Assembly (NCBI GenBank): GCA_041402045.1
Contig: JAWKSZ010000015.1
Coordinates: 1-64,000, forward strand
From: JAGQRJ01 sp041402045
GTDB lineage: Bacteria; Planctomycetota; J058
Length of the DNA: 64,000 bases
Direction: 5' to 3'
Under the pieces are notes generated by a model that was not told the origin of the DNA, made no database searches, and was given only the letters and a program-made list of their open reading frames with translations. The position numbers and the translations under genes were made by a program. Position 1 is the stretch's first letter; the number at the start of each line of letters is the position of its first letter. Of this stretch, positions 50,959 to 59,504 are shown in pieces.

Positions 50959-51885
50959 CTACTCCTGGGCGTTGGCGCGCCCCAGACGTAGGAGCTCCTC
51001 CAGGGCCTGGCGTTGCTCCGCGGCCAGGGTCTGCAGGTCGACCTGTGCGGTCTCCAGCCGCGCCAGGCCCTGGGCGAGTTGATCCCGCAGTTGGCGCAGG
51101 TCCTGCTCGAGCTCCATGGTGTTGTCCTTGACCATTTCGTCGACGAACACCGCGTTGGCGATCGAGATCCCGAACAGCCCGCCGGCGATCACCACCGCCA
51201 TGAAGAACGCCTGCACCGCCCGCGCCCAGCCGGAGGAGGACTCCCGCGCGATCTGCTCGGGGATCTCGTACCAGCCCTCGACGGTGAACACCTTGAAGAT
51301 CGAGTAGAAGGCGGAGATCGGGTCGCCGAAGGCGGCCTGGGCGGTGGGGCTCGGCAGGCGCCCGAACAGGGAGCTGGCCAGGAGTCCGAGCACCAGGTTC
51401 AAGATCGTGAGCGCCACCAGGACGCCGATCGACGCCTTGAGCGCGCGCCACACCCCCTCGAGCATGCGCTCGCTGTCGGGGACCACGCGCATGAGCTTGA
51501 TCAGGCGCAGCAGGCGCCCGGCGCGCAGGGCCAGGAGCCCGCTGAACACCTGGTGCGCGTCCTCGGAGAACACCGAGACCAGCGCCGGGACCGAGATCAC
51601 GACCACCAGCAGGTCGAAGCGGTTCCAGCCCTTGCTCCAGTAGCGCGCCCAGCCCAGGTGCCGGACCTTGAGCGCGGCCTCGACCAGGAAGAACAGGGCG
51701 CAGGCGTTGTCCACCCACCACGCGGCGCGGAACTGGAGCTCGCTGCTCGTCTGAGCCGCCTCCCACTCGGCGAACCCGAGCAGGAACAGGGCCGCGGTGT
51801 TGACGACGATCACGGCCATGACCGTGGGCTCCGCGATCAGCGCGCGGACCACGGGGTTACGGGGCAGGTCGGGGGGGTCGTGCAT
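50959..51885 (-). CDS. Voltage-gated cation channel (BacNav-like, six-helix)
   Basis: 308 residues from ATG 51885; a longer in-frame start reaches into the inverted repeat upstream. Helices S1-S3 (VMAVIVVNTAALFLLGFAEW, VDNACALFFLVEAALKV, FDLLVVVISVPALVSVF), an S4 with arginines at intervals (LRAGRLLRLIKLMRVVPDSE, about residues 118-137), S5 (ASIGVLVALTILNLVLGLLA), a pore loop YSIFKVFTVEGWYEIPEQ (about 195-212), S6 (FFMAVVIAGGLFGISIANAV) and a C-terminal coiled coil (LEQDLRQLRDQLAQGLARLE). It forms homotetramers in this family. The filter reads TVEGW where bacterial sodium channels have TLESW, so the ion preference is open. Confidence 0.9.
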   Translation of the reverse strand: MHDPPDLPRNPVVRALIAEPTVMAVIVVNTAALFLLGFAEWEAAQTSSELQFRAAWWVDNACALFFLVEAALKVRHLGWARYWSKGWNRFDLLVVVISVPALVSVFSEDAHQVFSGLLALRAGRLLRLIKLMRVVPDSERMLEGVWRALKASIGVLVALTILNLVLGLLASSLFGRLPSPTAQAAFGDPISAFYSIFKVFTVEGWYEIPEQIARESSSGWARAVQAFFMAVVIAGGLFGISIANAVFVDEMVKDNTMELEQDLRQLRDQLAQGLARLETAQVDLQTLAAEQRQALEELLRLGRANAQE

Positions 51886-52259
51886 GCTCGGCCTCGCTCG
51901 GAGCCGCGGGTGTACGGCGTCCGGCGCCGGGAAGCAACCCGGAGCGGGGCGGACCGTGGCGCGGGTGGCCGGGGGCGCACCCTGGCGCGGGTGGCCGGGG
52001 GCGGGCAGATGCTGGTTCACCGCCAAGGACGCCAAGGACGCCAAGGCTCCGCGGATTCGGTCACCTCCCGCGGCACGAATGATAGGGAGGAGCTCCTTCC
52101 TCTCAACTCAGAGGTCAGAACCGGGGCCGGATTGGCGGAGCCTTGGCGTCCTTGGCGTCCTGGGCGGTTCATGCACTCTTCGGGCTCAGAGGCCCGGAGG
52201 CTGCGACCCGCGCGGCTCACCAACCGCCTCACGGGCAAGGGCAAGGCAGAGGGCAGGAG
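51886..52259. other. Intergenic region with inverted-repeat element
   Basis: 374 bases between the ion channel start and the crcB end. It holds a CGCGGGTGGCCGGGGGCG duplication (about 51959-52004) and the 150-bp inverted-repeat element at 52019-52168. No gene seen. Confidence 0.7.
52019..52168. repeat. Inverted-repeat element, AKDAKD type
   Basis: 34-base arms (52019-52052 and 52135-52168) match with a single mismatch; each is built of GCCAAGGAC units repeated at nine bases. The 82-base centre contains AGGAGCTCCT. In translation the arms read TAKDAKDAK and, on the other arm, LASLAS-like, as in many short intergenic ORFs of planctomycetes. A looser relative is at 61529-61765. Confidence 0.85.
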
Positions 52260-52646
52260 CTATCCCGCCGGCGACCCGTAGGCCGCGCGCCCCAGCGCCA
52301 CCAGCGCCAGCCCCAGGGCCACGCTGCCCAGGGCGTAGAGCGCGGCCCAGCCGTAGCGGTGCGCCTGGAGCAGGGTCACCGTCTCGTGCCCGTAGGAGCT
52401 GAAGGTCGTGAGCGCGCCCAGCATGCCGGTCACCAGGAACAGCCGGAGCTGGGTCGGGTCCCCCTCGCGCTGGTCGAGCCAGGCCCAGATCACGCCGATC
52501 AGGAAGCACCCCAGGGCGTTGGCCAGGAGCGTGCCCCAGGGCGGCCCCTTGCCGAAGGCGAAGGCCATGAGCTCGGCGATCCCGAAGCGCAAGAGCGCCC
52601 CCAGCGCGCCCCCCGCGGCCACGCAGCCGAGCTGCGCCGCGATCAC
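52260..52646 (-). CDS. crcB: Fluoride ion channel CrcB/Fluc
   Basis: 128 residues; small four-helix membrane protein that exports fluoride as an antiparallel dimer. Family motifs: CVAAGGALGALLRFGIAEL, WGTLLANALGCFLIGVIWAW and VTGMLGALTTFSSYGHETV; the Phe pair region (TTFSSY) and the Asn of LANALG are present. GTG 52646 overlaps the peptidase gene stop (GTGA). I see no fluoride riboswitch, which the overlap would not allow directly upstream. A single copy implies homodimers. Confidence 0.94.
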   Translation of the reverse strand: MIAAQLGCVAAGGALGALLRFGIAELMAFAFGKGPPWGTLLANALGCFLIGVIWAWLDQREGDPTQLRLFLVTGMLGALTTFSSYGHETVTLLQAHRYGWAALYALGSVALGLALVALGRAAYGSPAG

Positions 52647-53992
52647 GGGAGCGTCCCCTGCCAGGCCTGGTAGAGCTCGCTCAGCTCGCGCCCGTAGACC
52701 GCGCGCACCGCGTCGACCAGCGCCTCGCCCCGCTTGCAGCGGCCCAACACGTCGGCCAGGAGCGGGCTCCCGCCCTGGGCCAGGAGGTAGCGCACGAAGC
52801 CCAGGGCCGCGGCGTATCGCCGGCGCGCCTCGCGCACGTCGGCCTCCTGGGCGAAGGAGCCCTGGAGTCCGTCCAGACCCGGGACGTCGCTGCGCCGCAG
52901 ACCGCTGGGCGCGGCGCGCCCTTCTGCCACCTGGGCCAGCCCCTCCTGCAGCCAGGCGGGCAGGCCCTGACCCCCGGCGTAGCTGATCAACGCGTGGGCG
53001 TACTCGTGGAACAGCACCCGCCGGACCTCGGCCGGCGGCGCCGCCTGCAGCCCGTCCCCCGGGACGCGGATCTTCCCGTCGTAGAGCCCGGCGACCCAGC
53101 CGTGGGCGCCGGTCGCGGCCTGGAACGCGCGCGCGGGGTAGATCACGACCGCGACCTCGAACGGCGGATACTCCCCCAGGAGCTGCCCGACCTCGACGTA
53201 GGCCTCCTCCAGCACGCGCCCGACCAGGCGCCCGAGCTCGAGGTCGCGGGCGCCGTCGTAGCGGATCGCGAAGTGGCGCGCGCCGAGGTCGGTCACGAGC
53301 TGGCCCTCGAGCTCCGCCTCCTTGGCCAGGGCCTCGACCCGCGCCGCGAGGTCGGGGTAGTCCGGGCGCAGCGCCAGGGCCTGGCGCATGTGCGCGTAGG
53401 CACCGGGGGTGTCTCCGCCAGCGTAGAGCGCCTGCCCCAGCAGGATCCGCAGCTCGGCAGAGCCCGGGTGTCCGTCGAGCAGCGGGTTCAAGCGCGCGGA
53501 GGCCTCGGAGAAGCGGCGCAGCGCGATCAACGCCTGCGCCTCGCGCAGCGCGAGCAGGAGCGGGCGCGAGAGCAGCGCCCGCGCCTCGCGGTAGCGGTCG
53601 AGGGCCGCCTCCGCCGCGCCCGCCTGCAGGCGCGCATCGCCCGAGCGCACCAGGGCCGCCCCCAGGACCTCCCGCACCCCGTCTTCAGGAAAGGCGCGCG
53701 CCGTCTCGCGGTAGTGGGCCTCGGCCGCGTCCCAGGCGCCCTCGGCCTCGAGGGCGCTGCCCTCGGCCAGCGCCCGCTCCAGCTCCGGCGAGGCGGAGGC
53801 CGGCGGCGCCGGGTCGAGGGCGAGCTCGCCGGCCTCCTCGGTCTGCGGCGCGGCGGCAGGAGCCGCGGCGCTCGACGCCTCCGCCGCCGGTCGCGGCGCG
53901 CCGCGCGGAGCCGGCGGCGGGGGCTCCTCGGCTGCCGGACAGCCCAGGAGCCCGAGCAGCAGGCAGCTCAGCCCCAGCCCCGCGCGCCTCAG
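52643..53992 (-). CDS. Gluzincin-type peptidase lipoprotein with TPR region
   Basis: About 449 residues. The N-terminus (LGLSCLLLGLLGC, lipobox) is in frame from a CTG at 53992 whose last bases are the TGA of the previous gene. No ATG, GTG or TTG precedes the lipobox, so CTG is the probable start; GTG 53677 would remove the signal. A Pro/Ala-rich tether is followed by TPR-like helices (LAEGSALEAEGAWDAAEAHY, LREAQALIALRRFSEASARL) and a peptidase MA-like domain with zinc motif LFHEYAHALISYAGG (HExxH, about residue 327) and LPAWLQEGLAQVAEG supplying the third ligand Glu. Substrate unknown. crcB overlaps its end. Confidence 0.8.
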   Translation of the reverse strand: MRRAGLGLSCLLLGLLGCPAAEEPPPPAPRGAPRPAAEASSAAAPAAAPQTEEAGELALDPAPPASASPELERALAEGSALEAEGAWDAAEAHYRETARAFPEDGVREVLGAALVRSGDARLQAGAAEAALDRYREARALLSRPLLLALREAQALIALRRFSEASARLNPLLDGHPGSAELRILLGQALYAGGDTPGAYAHMRQALALRPDYPDLAARVEALAKEAELEGQLVTDLGARHFAIRYDGARDLELGRLVGRVLEEAYVEVGQLLGEYPPFEVAVVIYPARAFQAATGAHGWVAGLYDGKIRVPGDGLQAAPPAEVRRVLFHEYAHALISYAGGQGLPAWLQEGLAQVAEGRAAPSGLRRSDVPGLDGLQGSFAQEADVREARRRYAAALGFVRYLLAQGGSPLLADVLGRCKRGEALVDAVRAVYGRELSELYQAWQGTLP

Positions 53993-56031
53993 CGGGGGAC
54001 GCTCCCGGTGATCTGCACGTAGAGGTCGCGGGCCGCGCCGCGCACGGCGTCGTCGGACCCGCCCCGCGCCAGCTCACGGATCCGCGGGGTGCCCTTGCGC
54101 ACGTACGGCTTGAGCCCGGGCTGGCGCAGCAGGCGCGCGAGCTGATGCAGCGCCAGGAGCTGGAGCTCGGGCTCCGCGTCGTCGAGCCCCCGCAGGATCA
54201 CGCCCACGGCGTCCGAGGTCCCCGCCGCCTCCAGCCCCAGGAGCGCGGCCTTGCGATCGCCGAGCCGCGGGCGGCCGTAGAGCTGGTCGAGGAGGTCGAC
54301 GCCGCGGCTCGTCCCCAGCTGGCGCAGCGAGGCGCGCAGTTGACTGGCGACCGCGCCGTCCTCCTCCACCAGCAGGCGCCGGGCGAGAGGCCAGGTCGCC
54401 AGCGGGCTCTCGAGCTTGACCGCGCTCTCGATCGCGATCCCGCGCACCTCCGGGGTGGGGTCGTGCAGGAGCACGTTCAGCAGCTTCAGCGCGGCGCGAG
54501 GGTCGGTAGAGACCGCGCACAGCTCGGCCACCGCGGCGCGGATCCGCGGCGAGTCCGAGCCCGCCAAGGGCCTCAGCTCGCCGACCGCCTCGACCGCGAG
54601 GCCCTCGAGCAGGGAGCGGCCCGCCCCGAACAGCATCCAGTCCGCGCCGTGGCGCTCGAGCAGGCGCTCCAGGGAGTCCGGCGCTGGGCGCAGCACCCGC
54701 ACCAACCCTTGCTCGATCGCGAGGTCCGCGGAGTCTTCGACCCGCCCCGCGAGCAAGGCCGCGGCCACCCTGTCGCGCTCGTCGGGGGCGCAGGCCACCA
54801 CGCGCTCCACCAGGGCGTAGCGGAAGCTCCCTCGGGCGCGAGGCAGACAGCGCAGCCCGTCCGCCACCGACGGCGGCGTGCGCCGCACCCGCGCCGTGAG
54901 CGCCTGGACCACCTCCAGGTCGTGCATGGCCTCGTCCAGCGCGTCCACCAGCGCGGGCCAGGTCCCCTCCTGGCCGAACTGCCGGCGCAGGAACGCGGCC
55001 TCGAGCCCGTCGAGCGCGCGACTCGGGTGCTCGCGGATCCACGCCAGGAGTTCGTCCCAGCCCTCGGGCAGCCCGTCCGGCTCGCGGGGCTCGGGCGTCG
55101 TCGCGGGCGCGGGATCCTCGCCGCCGAGGTCGGCCCACCCACCCGCGGGCACCTCCGGAGGCCGCTCGAGCGCGGGCTCGGGCTCCGGGTCCGCGACCGG
55201 CGCCGTCGGCGTCGGCGTCGCGCCGCCGGGCGAGCCGGGCCCCGGGCCGGAGACCGCGACGTCCCGCGACGCAGAGTAGACGTAGACCCCGAGCGCCGAC
55301 GCGCCGCCGAGCACGAGGAGCACGAGCACCCCGAGCACGAGCACCGCTCCCCCCGACCCGCCGCCGTCCCCCGAGAGGTCGACCTGCCCTCGGGCGAACT
55401 CGGTCCGAGGCCGGGCGGCGCGCCCGCTCGGGCTGTGCCTGGGCTGCGCGCGGGACGCCGAGCCCGTGGGCAACGCCACGGTCTCGGCCACGGCCCCCGC
55501 GGGCAGGGCCTCCGTCGGCGCCACGCCGCCGCGAGGCACGGCCTCCGTCGGCGCCACGCCGCCGCGAGGCACGGCCTCCGTCGGCGCGCCGCGGTCCACG
55601 GCTCCGAACGGGGCGGCCAGGGGCGCGGTCACCGCCCCCCCGGGGGCCGGCGCGATCAGGGTCGCGGCGGGCGGCGGGCTGTGGCGGTAGCGCTGGATCG
55701 CGAGGTCCAGCTCGCCGACCGCGACCGTGAGCTGCGACGGCGTCAGGCTCCGCCCGGCGAAGGGGAGGAAGGTCTCGACCCACACCCCCGTGTCGCGGCA
55801 CAGGTAGCGCGCGAGACCCGCGTCGCGGTTCAAGGCGTCGACCCGCGCCGGGGCCTCGTCGCCGACCTCGGGGTCGAGCTGGTGACAGAACACCACGCCC
55901 TCGGTCGAGGCGGTGAGGGTCATGACCCGCCCGAGGTCGGCGGCCACCCGCAGGCTCAGCCCGGCGGGCTCCACGGTCAGCCCCAGGCGCGCCAGGGGCT
56001 CGATCAAGGTCTCGGTCAGCTCCTGGCTCAA
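53989..56031 (-). CDS. Membrane protein with HEAT-like repeats
   Basis: 680 residues from TTG 56031. The N-terminal domain (LIEPLARLGLTVEPAGLSLR to LTPSQLTVAVGELDLAIQRY) has a YbjN/secretion-chaperone-like alpha-beta look. Next is a repeat GVAPTEAVPRG (three copies), a membrane helix (GGAVLVLGVLVLLVLGGAS, about 225-247), a Pro/Glu-rich linker and a long helical C-terminus with HEAT-like units (LAGSDSPRIRAAVAELCAVS, LLHDPTPEVRGIAIESAVKL, LDDAEPELQLLALHQLARLL). No enzyme motif. Its stop overlaps the CTG of the peptidase lipoprotein, so the pair may work together at the membrane. Confidence 0.78.
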   Translation of the reverse strand: MSQELTETLIEPLARLGLTVEPAGLSLRVAADLGRVMTLTASTEGVVFCHQLDPEVGDEAPARVDALNRDAGLARYLCRDTGVWVETFLPFAGRSLTPSQLTVAVGELDLAIQRYRHSPPPAATLIAPAPGGAVTAPLAAPFGAVDRGAPTEAVPRGGVAPTEAVPRGGVAPTEALPAGAVAETVALPTGSASRAQPRHSPSGRAARPRTEFARGQVDLSGDGGGSGGAVLVLGVLVLLVLGGASALGVYVYSASRDVAVSGPGPGSPGGATPTPTAPVADPEPEPALERPPEVPAGGWADLGGEDPAPATTPEPREPDGLPEGWDELLAWIREHPSRALDGLEAAFLRRQFGQEGTWPALVDALDEAMHDLEVVQALTARVRRTPPSVADGLRCLPRARGSFRYALVERVVACAPDERDRVAAALLAGRVEDSADLAIEQGLVRVLRPAPDSLERLLERHGADWMLFGAGRSLLEGLAVEAVGELRPLAGSDSPRIRAAVAELCAVSTDPRAALKLLNVLLHDPTPEVRGIAIESAVKLESPLATWPLARRLLVEEDGAVASQLRASLRQLGTSRGVDLLDQLYGRPRLGDRKAALLGLEAAGTSDAVGVILRGLDDAEPELQLLALHQLARLLRQPGLKPYVRKGTPRIRELARGGSDDAVRGAARDLYVQITGSVPR

Positions 56032-56140
56032 GCGACTCGCGCTCCCCTCGATTCGGTTCCACGACGGCGACCCGTCGCGGGCCTGACCTTCCTCAGCGTA
56101 GTGAGGCGCCGCGCGGCGGGCCAGCCGCCGCAGGCGACCC

Positions 56141-59100
56141 CTACCCGCCCTGGGAGAGCTCCTCGTACTTGGCCTGGGCCTCCTCGGCCCCAGGCTGGTT
56201 CAGGCTGCGCAGGACCTCCGCCCGCAGCTTGTAGGCCGGGGCGTAGTCCGCGTCGACCTCGAGGCAAGCGTTGATCTTCTGCTGCGCGTCCAGGAGCCGC
56301 CGCTGCTGGAACTGGACCAGGGCCTGCCCGTAGAGCGTCTCGGCCTGGGGTCCGCCCGTGCGCTGCTCGAGCTCGAGGGCGAAGGCGAAGTCCTTCTCGG
56401 CTTGCGCCTTGGTCTCGCGGGTCTGGCGCTCGTCGGGGAGGTCGCGCACGTTCAGGAACCCGCGGGTCACGAACACGTCGCGCTGGTAGGGGTTGATCTC
56501 CTCCGCGCGCTGCAGCGCCTGGATCGCGGTGTCCCACTCCCCGACCTGGATCGAGAGCTTGGCCAGGAGCACCCGCGCGCTCACGTGGTAGGGGTCGCGT
56601 ACCAGGCAGGCGAGCACCCCCGCCCGGGCCTCCTCCACGCTGGTGCGGTTGCTGGCGTCCAGCGCGGCGACGGCCGCCTTGGCGCTGAGGTAGACCCGCC
56701 CCAGCTCGGTGCGCTCGCTGGTCTCGGCCTCGTGCATGCCCTGGGCTTCCTTGAGCGCGAGGGAGTCGCGGCCCTGGGCCTGGTAGAGCTGGATCCGGAG
56801 CGCGGAGATCGCCGCCTTCTCCGCGCCGAAGCAGCGCTCGGCGGCGGTCAGGCTCTCGCCCGCCGCGTCGTGCTGACCGGCGTCCACCTCCATGGCCGCG
56901 CGCACCACCAGCACGTAGGCCGAGACCGCGTTGGGCAGCAGCGCGCGCTCCCCGGCCTCGGGGCTCAACCCGCTCTGGAGCTTGCTGGCTTCGGCGATCA
57001 GCGCCGGGATCTCCGGGGAGGCCGTCTTGGCCAGGATCTCGAGGTGCGCCTGCGCGGCGAGGGCCAGGGGGTTCGTGGGGTCGAGGGTCCGCGCGGACTG
57101 GAAGCTGGTGCGCCCGGTCTCCACGTCACCCTGCATCCAGGCCAGCATGCCCTGGCGCACCCGGGCCATGCTCCGCGGATCGGGGGCCAGGGGCCGCACG
57201 TAGGGGTCGATCCGCCCCGCCACGCGCCGCTGATCCTTGGGCGGGCTGCTGAGCTTGATCGCCTGCTCGTACGCGCGCTGCGCCTTCTCCAGGTCGTGCA
57301 GCAGGAGCTGCGCGTCACCCAGGCCCAGGTAGCCCCGCGCGGTGGGGACCGCGCGGTTCGCGGCGAGGAAGTCCTTGAGCGCGGGCTGCGGCTTGCCGAT
57401 CCGCACGTAGTATTCGCCGCGCGCGACCCGGGGGTAGGGCGAGCTCTCGCTGGCGTCGATGGCGTCGCTGAAGGCACGCTCCGCGTCGCGGTCGAGGGCC
57501 TCCGCCGCGTAGCCCTCGATCAGCTTGCCCACCGCCTTGTCCTCGCCCTGGAGGTCGAGCCCCGCGAGCTTGTCGAGGGTCAGCTTCGCGTCGCCCTGGG
57601 TGAGGAACGCGCGCGCAGCGAGCACCTTGCCCAGGGGTCCTCCAGCTTGCCGTAGCCCTCGGCCGCGGCCGCGGCGTTGCCGCCGCGCTCCATGGCCAGG
57701 GCCTTGAGGGCCTCAGCGCCCTCGCCGGAGAGCGGCCCCAGCACCTCGAGCGCCTGCGCGGTGCGCCGCACCGAGAGCAGGAGTCCGGCCAGGTCGAGCT
57801 GTCCGTCCACGTTGCTGGGGTCGATCGCCGCCGCTGCCTTCAGCGCGTCGATCGCGTTGTCGATCTGGTAGCCGCCCATGGCCCGGTAGATCTCGGCCTG
57901 CCGCCCCAGGAGCGCGCGCACCTTGCCGTCGATCTCCAGCTCCTGCTCGCGGGCCTCGGCCTTGGCGAGGTTGCCGCCCGAGGACGGACGCTGCTGGCGG
58001 AGGGCGTCGATCTTGGCCTGCACGTTGGCGAGCTGCCCGCTCTCCAGGGCCGCGTTGAACTCGTCGCCCTCCAGCGCGGCGAGGGCCCCCAGCTCCTGCA
58101 TGGCGGCGCCGAGCTCGGTGTTCCAGTCCTCGTACTCGCTGCGGATCCGCTCCTCGAGCTGCGCCTTCTGCTCGGCCTCGATCCGCCCGCTGTACCACAC
58201 CAGCCCGTAGACCACACCGCCCAGGACCACGAGGCTCACCGCGAGGGTGATCAACTGCGGGGTGCCGAACTTGGTGCGCGGGCCGAGGCCCTTCTTCTGG
58301 TGCTTCTCCGCGGCCTGGGCCAGGTCGGCGATCGACTTGCGCTGGACCTTCTGCACCGACTGCTGCGCCACCGCGGCGGCCGCCTGCAGCTCCGCGGAGT
58401 CGAGCACGTCCGACCCCGAGAGGGTGAACTCGTCGACGCCGCTCTCCGGCTCGAGGGCCCGCTCGAACAGGTCCTTGGGGACCTTGATCTTGGTCTCGCA
58501 GCGCCGGCAGTTGAAGCGCTTGCCCACCTGCTTCTCGCGCACGCGGTATTTCTTCCCGCAGCTCGGACAGGCGACGATCCGCTTGTCGACCTCGTCCACC
58601 GCGCTCTCGGTGGCGCTGAGGAACACGTCGCTGGCCAGGGCCCCGTTCTGCGAGGGGTCGTCGCGCCTCCCGCGCGCCTTGAGCCGGTCCTTGGAGGACT
58701 TGTCCTTGACCGCCTTGGTCGTGGCCGAGACGCGCTTGCTCTTGCTGCGGGTCGCGCGCTTGCTCGACTCGGGCTTGTCGCCGCCGGTCTCGCGCTTGCG
58801 CGAGACCGAGGCCTTCTTCGCGCTCTTGCGCGGGTCGTCCCCGGCCTCAGCGGTCTCGCGTTTGCGCGACCCCGTCGCCTTGCGCGCGCTCGTCGTCTTC
58901 CCGCTGGCGCGCTTGGTGCTCGCGGACTCGCGCTTGGAGCTGACGGACTCGCGCTTGGCCGAGGCGCCGGTGCTGCGCTTGCCCTCGGTCTTCGCGCGCT
59001 TGCGGCGCGCGTCCTTCTCGTCCCCTTCGGCGGCGGCGACGCCGTTCTGGGTGGCGCGCTTGCTCCGCCGAGACTTGCTCTCGGTCTTGCTCGACTTCGC

Positions 59101-59349
59101 GGACGCGGGCTTGCCCCCCGCCTTGGCCTCGGCCTTGGCGGCGGCCTTGTCGTGGATGGCCACGATCTCTTCGAGCTGCTCCTTGGAGAGATAGCCCTTC
59201 TTCAAGAGCAGCGCGCCGAGGGCGACTTTCTTGCCCTTCTCCTTGGCGAGCTTCTTCTTGAGCCGCAGGCACTGGTCGATCTGTTCTTTCTCGACCATGC
59301 CCCGCTTCAGGGCGATCTTGCCGAGCTTCAGTTCTCGACTGGAGATCAA
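56141..59349 (-). CDS. Large membrane TPR protein with zinc ribbon (one frame break)
   Basis: About 1069 residues from TTG 59349 behind AGGAGG. N-terminal helical pair domain (KIALKRGMVEKEQIDQCLRL, GALLLKKGYLSKEQLEEIVA), then a Lys/Arg/Ser-rich linker of about 150 residues with KRES/SRKRE repeats, a zinc ribbon (VACPSCGKKYRVREKQVG, RFNCRRCETKIKV), a membrane helix (LITLAVSLVVLGGVVYGLVW) and a TPR domain. Near 57638 the frame breaks at GACCCCTGGGC; one more C restores EDPLGKVLAARAFLTQGDAK and a continuous TPR region to TAG/TGA at 56141. I treat both parts as one gene. It resembles the plus-strand gene at 59.5 kb in general layout. Function unknown. Confidence 0.8.
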
Positions 59350-59504
59350 GTGCCCCTCCTGAGGCCGTGGAAGCCGTGGATCTTAGCATGGCCGGGCCCG
59401 GGGCCGCACGGCCGGAGCGGCCCTGCCTGGGGCCGCGATCGGGCCGCCAGGCTGACCCCGGCGGCCCGTGCTTTTCACGCGACCGCGGGGTTAGAATTCG
59501 TTGC

